A DNA stretch of 64,000 nucleotides from Rhodobiaceae bacterium (GTDB lineage: Bacteria > Pseudomonadota > Alphaproteobacteria > Rhizobiales > Tepidamorphaceae), in the NCBI GenBank assembly GCA_020637985.1, contig JACKJK010000009.1:121428-185427 (forward strand), given 5' to 3'. The notes below the pieces were generated by a model. The model was not told the DNA's origin and searched no databases. It saw nothing but the letters and a program-made list of their open reading frames with translations. Of the stretch, positions 9,826 through 17,337 are shown piece after piece. How positions within the stretch are numbered: the stretch's first letter is position 1; each line of letters begins with the position of its first letter. Made by a program: the position numbers and the translations under genes.

Positions 9826-10413
9826 ATGGTTCGCCTCAACAAGATCTACACCCGCACCGGCGACAACGGCACGACCGGCCTGGGCGATGGCTCGCGCCGC
9901 AGCAAGTACGACCTGCGTGTCGCGTCCTACGGGACAGTCGACGAAGCCAACGCGGCGATCGGGATGGCCCGGCTTTCGACGACCGCTGTTCCCGAGCTTG
10001 CCCGCCTCGACGCGATCCTCGCGCGCATCCAGAACGACCTGTTCGATCTCGGCGCGGACCTGTGCACGCCCGACACCGGCAAGGATCTTGGCTACGAACC
10101 GCTGCGGATCGTCGCAACCCAGGTCGCGCGCATCGAGGCCGAGATCGACGAACTCAACGGCGAACTCGCGCCGCTGAAGTCCTTCGTCCTGCCCGGCGGA
10201 TCGGCCGCGGCCGCGCACCTGCATCTTGCCCGCACCATCGCGCGCCGCGCGGAAAGGCTGATGGCCGAACTTGCCGTCAGCGACGGCGAGCAGGTCGGCG
10301 AGGCCGCCATGCATTACGTCAATCGCCTGTCGGACCTGCTTTTCGTCGCCGCGCGCTATGCCAATGACCGTGGCCGCGACGACGTGCTGTGGGTTCCCGG
10401 CGCCAATCGTTGA
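9826..10413 (+). CDS. pduO: ATP:cob(I)alamin adenosyltransferase, PduO type
   Basis: Converts cob(I)alamin to adenosylcobalamin, the cofactor of ethylmalonyl-CoA and methylmalonyl-CoA mutases and of the class II ribonucleotide reductase encoded at 45-47 kb. 195 residues. N-terminal ATP-binding motif TRTGDNGTTGLGDG, then YGTVDEANA, the conserved FVLPGG, and the helix with ARTIARRAER, all typical of the PduO/MMAB trimeric family. The start is the ATG giving MVRLNKIYTRTGD; the open frame upstream to 9523 overlaps the HIG1 gene and is not coding. CobA/BtuR-type enzymes are unrelated in sequence, so the subtype call is secure. Confidence 0.93.
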   Translation: MVRLNKIYTRTGDNGTTGLGDGSRRSKYDLRVASYGTVDEANAAIGMARLSTTAVPELARLDAILARIQNDLFDLGADLCTPDTGKDLGYEPLRIVATQVARIEAEIDELNGELAPLKSFVLPGGSAAAAHLHLARTIARRAERLMAELAVSDGEQVGEAAMHYVNRLSDLLFVAARYANDRGRDDVLWVPGANR

Positions 10414-10498
10414 GCGGACTTGCCTGCACATGGCCGATGCGAGCCGCGCATGGCAACAACAAGCCGGTGACAATATGACGCATCGCGCCTAAAAGGGG

Positions 10499-10514
10499 TT
10501 TCGAAGCCTCGAAA
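10499..10514. promoter_or_regulatory. Perfect inverted repeat upstream of the rhomboid gene
   Basis: TTTCGA-AGCC-TCGAAA, six-base arms, 50 bases before the rhomboid start codon. It could be a repressor operator; no family is suggested and no promoter elements are obvious around it. Confidence 0.3.
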
Positions 10515-10563
10515 TCGTGCGTCCCGCTGTCTTGTCCGGGCGCGCACCGCGGACCCGCGACGC

Positions 10564-11256
10564 ATGTTCATACCGCTCAGCGACACAAATCCCCTGCGCC
10601 ATCTGCCGTTCCAGTACGTGACGGTCGGCCTGATCGCGCTCAACGCGGCGGTCTACGTCCTCTTCCTGTCCGACCTCGTCTTCCCGTCGATGGAAGCCAC
10701 CGTCTACGGCTTTGGCATGATCCCGGCGGTCGTCAACGACTATGCGGAACTGGAGCCGGGCGCCTTCGCCGCGCCGGACCTGATGACGCTCGTCACCTAC
10801 CAGTTCCTGCACGGCGGCTGGATGCACCTGATCTCCAACATGCTCTTCCTGTGGGTCTTCGGCGACAACGTCGAGGATGCGCTCGGCCACATCCGCTTCC
10901 TTGGCTTCTATCTCGCCTGCGGCGTCATCGGCGGGCTTGCCCACCTGCTGGCGGCACCCGATTCCCAGTCGCCGCTGATCGGCGCCAGCGGCGCGGTTGC
11001 CGGCGTCATCGGCGCCTACCTTGTGCTGCATCCGCGTGTACGGGTCTGGGTCCTGCTGCTTGGCCGGCTGCCGCTGCGCATTCCCGCTCTTTATGCGCTG
11101 GGCGGCTGGATCGGCATGCAGTTCGCCTCGATCGCCTTCGCGCTCGATGACCAGGTGGCCTGGTGGGCCCATATTGGCGGCGCTGCGGCGGGCGCGATCC
11201 TCGTGGTATTGCTGCGCCGGCCGGGCGTGCCGCTGTTCGACCGCGGACTGGGCTGA
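10564..11256 (+). CDS. Rhomboid-family intramembrane serine protease
   Basis: 230 residues, about six membrane helices. Family hallmarks are in order: HGGWMHLISNMLFLWVFGDN in the second helix region, the catalytic serine in GASGAVAGVIG, and the catalytic histidine in WWAHIGGAAAG, forming the Ser-His dyad. It would cleave membrane-anchored substrates within the bilayer; the substrate is unknown. The start MFIPLSDTNPL is typical for alphaproteobacterial members. There are 138 bases, including a candidate promoter, before etfB, so co-transcription with etfBA is unlikely. Confidence 0.92.
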   Translation: MFIPLSDTNPLRHLPFQYVTVGLIALNAAVYVLFLSDLVFPSMEATVYGFGMIPAVVNDYAELEPGAFAAPDLMTLVTYQFLHGGWMHLISNMLFLWVFGDNVEDALGHIRFLGFYLACGVIGGLAHLLAAPDSQSPLIGASGAVAGVIGAYLVLHPRVRVWVLLLGRLPLRIPALYALGGWIGMQFASIAFALDDQVAWWAHIGGAAAGAILVVLLRRPGVPLFDRGLG

Positions 11257-11276
11257 ATACTCGTCGTTGGTTGACG

Positions 11277-11305
11277 TTGACAAGCGTTCCGGGCCACGAC
11301 TACGG
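11277..11305 (+). promoter_or_regulatory. Candidate sigma-70-type promoter for etfBA
   Basis: TTGACA (11277-11282), 17-base spacer, CTACGG (11300-11305). The -35 is perfect; the -10 is weak. Start of etfB is about 85 bases downstream of the expected start site. Confidence 0.4.
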
Positions 11306-11394
11306 TCCCGCCACGCAAGCCGCACCGCATGTCCGGTGCACCGCCCATGTCATTGCAATCCGAAGCTACGGTCCAAGGGAGCGTCGTGCAGCAA

Positions 11395-12144
11395 ATGAAG
11401 GTACTCGTCCCGGTCAAACGGGTCGTCGACTACAACGTCAAGATCCGCGTCAAGGCGGATGGCTCCGGCGTCGACCTGGCCAATGTGAAGATGTCCATGA
11501 ACCCCTTCGACGAAATCGCCGTCGAAGAGGCGATCCGGCTGAAGGAAAAGGGTGTGGCCAGTGAGGTCATCGCCGTTTCCGTCGGCCCGCAGCAGGCGCA
11601 GGAGACGATCCGCACCGCGCTTGCCATGGGCGCCGACCGCGGCATCCTGATCAAGGTCGACGACATCGTCGAGCCGCTCGCCGTCGCCAAGCTGCTGAAG
11701 GGCGTGGTCGAGGAAGAGCAGCCCGGCCTCGTCATCCTCGGCAAGCAGGCGATCGACGACGACGCCAACCAGACCGGACAGATGCTGGCCGCCCTGCTCG
11801 GCCGCGCCCAGGGCACCTTCGCCTCGAAGATCGAGGTCAGGGGAGACATCCTGGCGGTGACGCGCGAGGTCGACGGCGGCCTGCAGTCGATCGAGCTCAA
11901 GATGCCGGCGATCGTCACCACCGACCTTCGCCTCAACGAGCCGCGCTATGCCTCGCTGCCCAACATCATGAAGGCCAAGAAGAAGCCGCTCGACGAGAAG
12001 ACGCCCGCCGACTACGGCGTCGATGTCGCCGCGCGCCTGAAGGTGCTCAAGACGACCGAGCCGCCGGCCCGCCAGGCTGGTGTCAAGGTCGGCTCCGTCA
12101 GCGAACTGGTCGACAAGCTGAAAGACGAAGCGGGGGTTATCTGA
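11395..12144 (+). CDS. etfB: Electron transfer flavoprotein beta subunit
   Basis: Small subunit of ETF, which carries electrons from acyl-CoA dehydrogenases (here likely including methylsuccinyl-CoA dehydrogenase) to ETF-ubiquinone oxidoreductase. 249 residues, the family length, with MKVLVPVKRVVDYNVKI at the start, the AMP-site region around ALAMGADRGI, and the signature LNEPRYASLPNIMKAKKK. An in-frame GTG at 11386 sits five bases after AAGGGA and may be the actual initiator, adding three residues; I keep the conserved ATG. The stop overlaps the etfA start by one base (TGATG), implying translational coupling. Confidence 0.95.
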   Translation: MKVLVPVKRVVDYNVKIRVKADGSGVDLANVKMSMNPFDEIAVEEAIRLKEKGVASEVIAVSVGPQQAQETIRTALAMGADRGILIKVDDIVEPLAVAKLLKGVVEEEQPGLVILGKQAIDDDANQTGQMLAALLGRAQGTFASKIEVRGDILAVTREVDGGLQSIELKMPAIVTTDLRLNEPRYASLPNIMKAKKKPLDEKTPADYGVDVAARLKVLKTTEPPARQAGVKVGSVSELVDKLKDEAGVI

Positions 12145-13088
12145 TGGCCATTCTTCTTGTTGCCGAACACGCCAACGACAGCCTCAACGAGGCGACCGCC
12201 AAGACCGTGACCGCCGCCGCCGCCATGGGCGGAGACATCCACGTGCTGGTTGCCGGCAGTGGCTGCAAGGCTGCCGCCGATGCCGCCGCGAAGATCGACG
12301 GCGTCGCCAAGGTGCTCGTTGCCGACGCGCCGTACTACGCCAACCGCCTGGCCGAGCCGCTGGCCGACCTCATCGTCAGCCTCGCCGGCGGCTATGACGC
12401 CATCGTCTCGCCGGCTACGACCTCGGGCAAGAACGTCATGCCGCGCGTCGCTGCCCTGCTCGACGTCATGCAGGTGTCCGATGCGACCGCGGTCATCTCC
12501 GCCGATACCTTCGAGCGCCCGACCTATGCCGGCAACGCCATGCAGACCGTCCAGTCGACCGACGCCAAGAAGGTCGTGACGGTGCGCGCCACGGCGTTTG
12601 CGGCGCCCGGCGAAAGCGGCAGCGCGGCGGTCGAATCCGTCGCGGCGGCCGCCGACCCCGGCCTGTCGAAGTTCGTCGGCGAGGAACTCACCAAGTCCGA
12701 CCGCCCGGAACTCGCGTCGGCGCGCATCGTCGTGTCCGGCGGCCGCGGGCTTGGCTCGCACGAGGCCTTCGAGCAATATATCGAGCCGGTGGCCGACAAG
12801 CTCGGCGCGGCGATCGGCGCCAGCCGCGCCGCCGTCGATGCCGGTTACATGTCGAACGACTACCAGGTCGGTCAGACCGGCAAGGTCGTCGCCCCGGAAC
12901 TCTACCTCGCCGTCGGTATTTCCGGTGCCATCCAGCACCTCGCCGGCATGAAGGATTCGAAGGTGATCGTCGCCATCAACAAGGACGAGGAGGCTCCGAT
13001 CTTCCAGGTTGCCGACTACGGCCTCGTGGCGGACCTGTTCCAGGCCCTGCCCGAACTGGCGAAGGAACTCGGCTCGCGGGGCTACTAG
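12144..13088 (+). CDS. etfA: Electron transfer flavoprotein alpha subunit
   Basis: Large ETF subunit that binds FAD and forms a heterodimer with EtfB. 314 residues, normal length. The C-terminal FAD domain shows SGGRGLGS, SRAAVDAGY, QVGQTGKVVAPELY and the conserved GISGAIQHLAGM. Starts on the last base of the etfB stop. The 3-hydroxyacyl-CoA dehydrogenase follows after 51 bases and is probably in the same operon, linking ETF to CoA-ester oxidation. Confidence 0.96.
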   Translation: MAILLVAEHANDSLNEATAKTVTAAAAMGGDIHVLVAGSGCKAAADAAAKIDGVAKVLVADAPYYANRLAEPLADLIVSLAGGYDAIVSPATTSGKNVMPRVAALLDVMQVSDATAVISADTFERPTYAGNAMQTVQSTDAKKVVTVRATAFAAPGESGSAAVESVAAAADPGLSKFVGEELTKSDRPELASARIVVSGGRGLGSHEAFEQYIEPVADKLGAAIGASRAAVDAGYMSNDYQVGQTGKVVAPELYLAVGISGAIQHLAGMKDSKVIVAINKDEEAPIFQVADYGLVADLFQALPELAKELGSRGY

Positions 13089-13139
13089 GCCCCGCGCGAT
13101 TGACAAGGCGCGGCACTCAGGAACGCACGCAGGCAGCAC

Positions 13140-14018
13140 ATGAGCGAAATTCACAAGATCGGCGTGATTGGCGCCGGGCAGATGGGCAATGGCATTGCCC
13201 ATGTCTGCGCGCTGGCGGGCTACGACGTCTTTCTCAACGACCTCGATCCCGAACGCATCAAGAGCGGCCTTGCCACCATCAACGGCAACATGGCGCGCCA
13301 GGTTTCCCGCGACGTGATCGCCGAGGCCGACCGCAAGGCGGCGCTGGATCGCATCCACACCGCCGAGGCGCTTGCCGACCTCGCCGAGATGGACCTGGTC
13401 ATCGAGACGGCCGCCGAGAACGAGGAAATCAAGCGCTCCATCTTCAAGCAGCTGTGTCCGCTGCTGCGCCCGGAAGCGATGCTGGCGACAAACACCTCGT
13501 CGATCTCGATCACGCGCCTCGCCTCGACGACGGACCGCCCGGAGCGCTTCCTCGGCATCCACTTCATGAACCCGGTGCCGCTGATGCAGCTCGTCGAGCT
13601 GGTGCGCGGCATCGCCACCGAGGACGAGACATTCGACGCCGCAAAGGCCTTCGTCGCCCGCCTCGGCAAGACGGCAACGGTGGCGGAAGATTTCCCCGCC
13701 TTCATCGTCAACCGCATCCTTCTTCCGATGATCAACGAGGCGGTCTACACGCTCTACGAAGGCGTCGGCTCCGTCGAGGCCATCGACAACGCCATGCGGC
13801 TCGGCGCCAACCATCCCATGGGTCCGCTGCAACTGGCCGATTTCATCGGCCTCGACACCTGCCTGTCGATCATGCAGGTGCTCTACGAAGGACTTGCCGA
13901 CAGCAAGTACCGCCCCTGCCCGCTGCTGGTGAAATACGTCGAGGCCGGCTGGCTCGGCCGCAAGACACAGCGCGGCTTCTACGACTACCGCGGCGAAACC
14001 CCGATGCCAACGCGCTGA
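13140..14018 (+). CDS. hbdA: 3-Hydroxybutyryl-CoA dehydrogenase
   Basis: NAD(P)-dependent oxidation of 3-hydroxyacyl-CoA to 3-ketoacyl-CoA. 292 residues, single-function size. N-terminal Rossmann motif GAGQMGNGIAHVCALAGYDV, then ETAAENEEIK, NTSSISITRLA, the active-site histidine in GIHFMNPVPLMQLVE, and a C-terminal dimer domain with NRILLPMINEA and GANHPMGPLQLADFIGLD. Third gene after etfBA, matching a beta-oxidation or butyrate-type cassette. It could instead serve a poly-3-hydroxybutyrate or phenylacetate route (paaH-like), since substrate length cannot be read from sequence. Two 43-bp repeats begin one base after the stop. Confidence 0.93.
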   Translation: MSEIHKIGVIGAGQMGNGIAHVCALAGYDVFLNDLDPERIKSGLATINGNMARQVSRDVIAEADRKAALDRIHTAEALADLAEMDLVIETAAENEEIKRSIFKQLCPLLRPEAMLATNTSSISITRLASTTDRPERFLGIHFMNPVPLMQLVELVRGIATEDETFDAAKAFVARLGKTATVAEDFPAFIVNRILLPMINEAVYTLYEGVGSVEAIDNAMRLGANHPMGPLQLADFIGLDTCLSIMQVLYEGLADSKYRPCPLLVKYVEAGWLGRKTQRGFYDYRGETPMPTR

Positions 14019-14019
14019 C

Positions 14020-14062
14020 GCATCATCCGGGCTGAGCGAAGCGAGCACCGGCAAGATGATGC
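14020..14062 (+). repeat. 43-bp imperfect-palindrome repeat, copy 2
   Basis: Outer arms GCATCATC and GATGATGC with inner CCGG on both sides and a centre of GAGCGAAGCGAGC. It lies one base after the hbdA stop and is in tandem with copy 3, with a period of 54 bases. Confidence 0.85.
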
Positions 14063-14073
14063 GTGCATCAAAC

Positions 14074-14116
14074 GCATCATCCGGGCCGAGCGAAGCGAGC
14101 ACCGGCAAGATGATGC
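14074..14116 (+). repeat. 43-bp imperfect-palindrome repeat, copy 3
   Basis: Differs from copy 2 by a single base in the left half. An 11-base spacer separates the two. Recent duplication or repeated insertion is implied. A trace of another copy may follow (TTCATCGGG), but it is too short to count. Confidence 0.85.
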
Positions 14117-14159
14117 GCGCTTCATCGGGTCGCAATCCCCGACCTGGAAATCCCGAGCC

Positions 14160-14450
14160 CTAGTACGGCCGGAAGAACGTCGCGATGCCGCTCGGCGCGG
14201 TGACGATGTTCGGTGTCGGATCGGCCTGCATCGTGACGAGATAGACCAGCGCGTAGGTCGCGCAGACCCCAACCATGACGGCGAACGCCTTCGCCGCGAC
14301 GGTTGCGCCGTCGCTGCGCGCCTTGCGCACGCGGATATGGAACTTGCGCTTCAGCCGATGCCGCGTCACCCGCGCGATGCGCGCCCGCCGGTTGGCGGCA
14401 ATGGTCCTGAGGTAGCCTTCATGCTCCATGGCATTCGTGTCCGAGGTCAT
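14160..14450 (-). CDS. Small single-pass membrane protein, unknown function
   Basis: 96 residues from the ATG at 14450 (another possible start at 14429). Not recognised. N-terminal half is strongly basic (RTIAANRRARIARVTRHRLK) and should face the cytoplasm; one membrane helix follows (AKAFAVMVGVCATYALVYLV), then a short tail ending SGIATFFRPY. An open frame extends to 14525 but those codons overlap a palindrome and likely promoter. Divergent from the YjfB-like motility gene. No good ribosome-binding site, so moderate confidence that the start is right. Confidence 0.6.
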   Translation of the reverse strand: MTSDTNAMEHEGYLRTIAANRRARIARVTRHRLKRKFHIRVRKARSDGATVAAKAFAVMVGVCATYALVYLVTMQADPTPNIVTAPSGIATFFRPY

Positions 14451-14482
14451 CTGCGGCCGCCAGACTAGCCTAAAATATTTTC

Positions 14483-14494
14483 CCGACCGGTCGG
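14483..14494. promoter_or_regulatory. 12-base perfect palindrome between divergent genes
   Basis: CCGACCGGTCGG, next to an A/T-rich patch (AAAATATTTT). The ACCGGTCGG core resembles many TetR-family operators. It sits 32 bases upstream of the small membrane protein start and about 100 bases before the YjfB-like gene. No TetR gene is adjacent. Confidence 0.35.
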
Positions 14495-14593
14495 ACAACC
14501 GAGACAATGCGAGCAGCCCGGTCAACCCGTCGTTAACCTGTACCAGCCAGTCTTGGACGGCACGTCACCACAGGCAAATGCAAACAACCAGCC

Positions 14594-14797
14594 ATGGATG
14601 CGAGTTCCATCGCGGCTGCACTCGCTGCGAGCCAGCAGGCGCAGGTCGCTTCGGCGGCCGCCGCGAAGATGATGCGCATGAACGCCGATGCGGCGGCAGC
14701 CCTTGTCGCCGTCGTGCAGGAAAATGCCGACAATCTTCAGGCCATCGCCGCCGCCAGCGCGCCGGGAACCGGCGGCAACCTCGACATCACGGTCTGA
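14594..14797 (+). CDS. YjfB-like putative motility protein
   Basis: 67 residues, Ala-rich helix followed by a glycine-rich end, GTGGNLDITV, which matches the conserved GGN-[IL]-DI-x-V tail of the YjfB_motility family as I remember it. The start MDASSIAAALAASQ also fits. Members are small proteins tied to motility gene clusters in other bacteria, with no firm mechanism. There are no flagellar genes in this window, so the link here is by family only. The ribosome-binding site is weak. Its 3' end faces tlpA with 18 bases between stops, including a short CCCC-TTC-GGGG hairpin. Confidence 0.65.
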   Translation: MDASSIAAALAASQQAQVASAAAAKMMRMNADAAAALVAVVQENADNLQAIAAASAPGTGGNLDITV

Positions 14798-14815
14798 CGG
14801 GACCCCTTCGGGGCT

Positions 14816-15502
14816 TCAGTTCCCCGCGCCCACGGCCGCCGAGATCAGGCTGAGCGCATCGCGCGAATCCCATTCCGCCGGCCCCGCCATGGTGCCCAGC
14901 TCGCAGCCCGCCTCGTCGATCAGCACCGTGGTCGGCATGCCGAAGGCACGCCCGAAGGCGCGCAGGTCGCGAAAGATCTTCATGCTGCTGTCGGAGTAGA
15001 ACGGCAGGTCCCTGACACCAATCTCCTCGAGGAAGTCGCGCGCCTTGTCGGCGTTGTTGGTGTCGATGTTGACGGCGACGACCTCGAATTTCTCGCCGCC
15101 CAAGGTCGCCTGCAGGCGGTCGAGCGCCGGCATCTCCTTGCGGCACGGCGCGCACCACGTGGCCCACAGGTTGAGCAGCACCACCTTGCCGTTGAAGTCG
15201 GCAATCGAGACCGGTGAGCCGTCGTCGCGCACGAACGCCAGTTCGGGGAGCCGCGTCGGCGCCTTCGGCACGATCAGCGCCGCAACCTCGCCCGTCGCAT
15301 GCGCCTCGACGCCGGCCAGCCGCGCCTCGTCCGCAGCACAACTGAGCCCATCGCGATTGCCATCGCCCGAGGTCATTGCGTATATCACGGCGCCCAGTGC
15401 CAGCAAGGCGATCAGTGCGCCGCCGGCCATTCGCCGCTTGCGATCGAATGTGACCTTTGCCGCCGTCAATTCCTGTTGGCGCTTATCGTCTTGAGAAGTC
15501 AC
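14816..15502 (-). CDS. tlpA: Membrane-anchored thiol:disulfide interchange protein TlpA
   Basis: Periplasmic thioredoxin-like reductase, needed in rhizobia for cytochrome aa3 (CuA site) maturation. 228 residues from the GTG at 15502, which has AAAGG nine bases upstream; an ATG at 15547 would overlap the divergent argH start codon and is less likely. One N-terminal membrane anchor (MAGGALIALLALGAVIYAM), then a thioredoxin fold with the redox centre WATWCAPC and the cis-proline region FGMPTTVLIDEAG. The tlpA/argH divergent pair followed by a small lipoprotein and lysA reproduces the order described in Bradyrhizobium. Confidence 0.92.
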   Translation of the reverse strand: MTSQDDKRQQELTAAKVTFDRKRRMAGGALIALLALGAVIYAMTSGDGNRDGLSCAADEARLAGVEAHATGEVAALIVPKAPTRLPELAFVRDDGSPVSIADFNGKVVLLNLWATWCAPCRKEMPALDRLQATLGGEKFEVVAVNIDTNNADKARDFLEEIGVRDLPFYSDSSMKIFRDLRAFGRAFGMPTTVLIDEAGCELGTMAGPAEWDSRDALSLISAAVGAGN

Positions 15503-15545
15503 GGAAATTTGCCTTTCATCAGTACCGCAATCCGGAGCAGCAGGC

Positions 15546-16934
15546 ATGAGCAACAAGATGTGGGGCGGGCGTTTCTCCCGCGGTCCCGACGCCGTCATGG
15601 AAGCGATCAATGCCTCCATCGACTTCGACAGGCGCCTGTTCGCCCAGGACATCGCCGGATCGCGCGCCCATGCGGACATGCTCGCAAAACAGGGCATCAT
15701 TTCGTCCGAGGATGCAGAGGCGATCAATCACGGGCTCAACACGATCCTGTCAGAAATCGAAGCCGGCACATTCGAGTTCTCCCGTGCATTGGAAGACATT
15801 CACATGAATGTCGAGGCCCGGCTGGCCGACCTGATCGGCCCTGCCGCCGGGCGCCTGCACACCGCGCGCTCGCGCAACGACCAGGTGGCGACGGACTTCC
15901 GCCTCTACGTGCGCGACAGTATCGACAGACTTGATGCCTCGCTGCACGCTCTGCAAGGGGCGCTTGCCGCACGGGCGCTGGAACATGCCGACACGGTGAT
16001 GCCCGGGTTCACCCACCTGCAGAGCGCCCAGCCCGTTACCTTCGGCCATCACCTGCTCGCCTACGTCGAGATGCTCGCGCGCGACCGCGGCCGCTTCGCC
16101 GACGCGCGCGCGCGGCTCAACCAGTGCCCGCTGGGCGCCGCCGCGCTGGCCGGAACGTCCTTCCCGATCGACCGGCACGCGACGGCCTCCGCGCTCGGTT
16201 TCTCGGCGCCGATGGCCAATTCGCTCGATGCGGTCTCCGCCCGCGACTTCGTTCTCGAAACGCTCTCCGCCGCCTCGATCTGCGCCATCCACCTGACGCG
16301 GTTTGCCGAGGAAATCGTCATCTGGTCCTCGGCGCAGTTCCGCTTCATCTCGTTGTCGGACGCATTTTCGACCGGTTCCTCGATCATGCCGCAGAAGCGC
16401 AACCCCGACGCCGCCGAACTGGTGCGCGCCAAGGCGGGCCGCATCATCGGCGCGCTCGTCGCCCTCGCCACCGTGATGAAGGGGTTGCCGCTCGCCTATT
16501 CCAAGGACATGCAGGAAGACAAGGAACCCGCCTTCGACGCGCTCGACAGCATCGAACTGGCAATCCTCGCCATGACCGGGATGGTCACGGACATGACGCC
16601 GAACACCGAAGCGATGCGCAAGGCCGCCGGGTCCGGATACTCAACCGCCACCGACATCGCCGACTGGCTGGTGCGCGGGAAGGGCATGCCCTTCCGCCAG
16701 GCCCACCACGTGACCGGGCGCATCGTCGCGCTGGCCGCCGGGCGCGGCGTCGCGCTGGAAGACCTGCCGCTCGGCGATATCGAGGCGATCGACCCGGCCA
16801 TCGATGCCGGCGTGCTCGAGGTGCTGGGCGTCGACAAGTCGGTCGCCAGCCGGACCAGCTTCGGCGGCACCGCGCCGCAAAACGTGCGTGCGCAGGCGGA
16901 AAGCTGGCTGCGGCGGCTCGCCGGGGAAGCCTGA
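15546..16934 (+). CDS. argH: Argininosuccinate lyase
   Basis: Last step of arginine synthesis: argininosuccinate to arginine and fumarate. 462 residues, the family size. Motifs: MWGGRF at the start, SRNDQVATD, the flexible catalytic loop GSSIMPQKRNPD, and the fumarase-superfamily helices with TFGHHLLAYVEM. GGAG lies about nine bases before the ATG. Followed by the LptM-like lipoprotein and lysA, likely co-transcribed. Divergent from tlpA. Confidence 0.98.
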   Translation: MSNKMWGGRFSRGPDAVMEAINASIDFDRRLFAQDIAGSRAHADMLAKQGIISSEDAEAINHGLNTILSEIEAGTFEFSRALEDIHMNVEARLADLIGPAAGRLHTARSRNDQVATDFRLYVRDSIDRLDASLHALQGALAARALEHADTVMPGFTHLQSAQPVTFGHHLLAYVEMLARDRGRFADARARLNQCPLGAAALAGTSFPIDRHATASALGFSAPMANSLDAVSARDFVLETLSAASICAIHLTRFAEEIVIWSSAQFRFISLSDAFSTGSSIMPQKRNPDAAELVRAKAGRIIGALVALATVMKGLPLAYSKDMQEDKEPAFDALDSIELAILAMTGMVTDMTPNTEAMRKAAGSGYSTATDIADWLVRGKGMPFRQAHHVTGRIVALAAGRGVALEDLPLGDIEAIDPAIDAGVLEVLGVDKSVASRTSFGGTAPQNVRAQAESWLRRLAGEA

Positions 16935-17052
16935 CCGGCGCGCAAGCGCGCGTGTTATCGCGAAATGGGGAGTTTTATTCAGCCCCCCTTTCGTGCTAAC
17001 CGAACGCATGCGGCGCGCCTTGCGGGCACGCGGGACAGGGACGGGGAAAACG

Positions 17053-17268
17053 GTGACTCAACGCTTCATGCGCCATCTGGGTTTGCGCATCGCGGTGCTC
17101 GCGCTGACTGTTGGCGCCGGGCTGTCGCTGTCCGCCTGCGGGCGACGTGGCGACCTCGAGCCGCCTGCCGGTGCCGAGAATCCGGCGCCGCCGCCCGGCT
17201 CGCCGCGCCCCGCGCCACAGGAAGGCGAACGCCCGGACAAACCGTTCATCCTCGACGGCATCCTCTAG
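17053..17268 (+). CDS. lptM: LptM/TlpB-like small outer-membrane lipoprotein
   Basis: 71 residues from a GTG placed six bases after GGGGA; the ATG at 17068 would give 66. Signal peptide with hydrophobic core (IAVLALTVGAGLSL), lipobox LSAC and the following GRRGDLEPP, the LptM (YifL) consensus; the rest is Pro-rich and disordered. In enteric bacteria LptM helps LptD oxidative maturation during LPS-transport assembly. The same position in Bradyrhizobium holds tlpB, between argH and lysA. The encoding frame continues upstream into argH but the lipoprotein start is unambiguous. Confidence 0.88.
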   Translation: MTQRFMRHLGLRIAVLALTVGAGLSLSACGRRGDLEPPAGAENPAPPPGSPRPAPQEGERPDKPFILDGIL

Positions 17269-17337
17269 TTCTTCCATACCGCCTGCCAGACGCAACCGGC
17301 ACGCCGATCTCGACCTTCGCACCGGAACGACCAGACC

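Noticed and set aside
14019..14125. CRISPR array from two tandem 43-bp repeats
   Set aside because: Only two units, an 11-base spacer and internal palindromic repeats; other copies lie alone after distant genes.
16935..16952. Hairpin GCGCGC-AA-GCGCGC after argH as a terminator
   Set aside because: The loop is too short to fold as written and no T-run follows; the lptM gene continues in the same direction.
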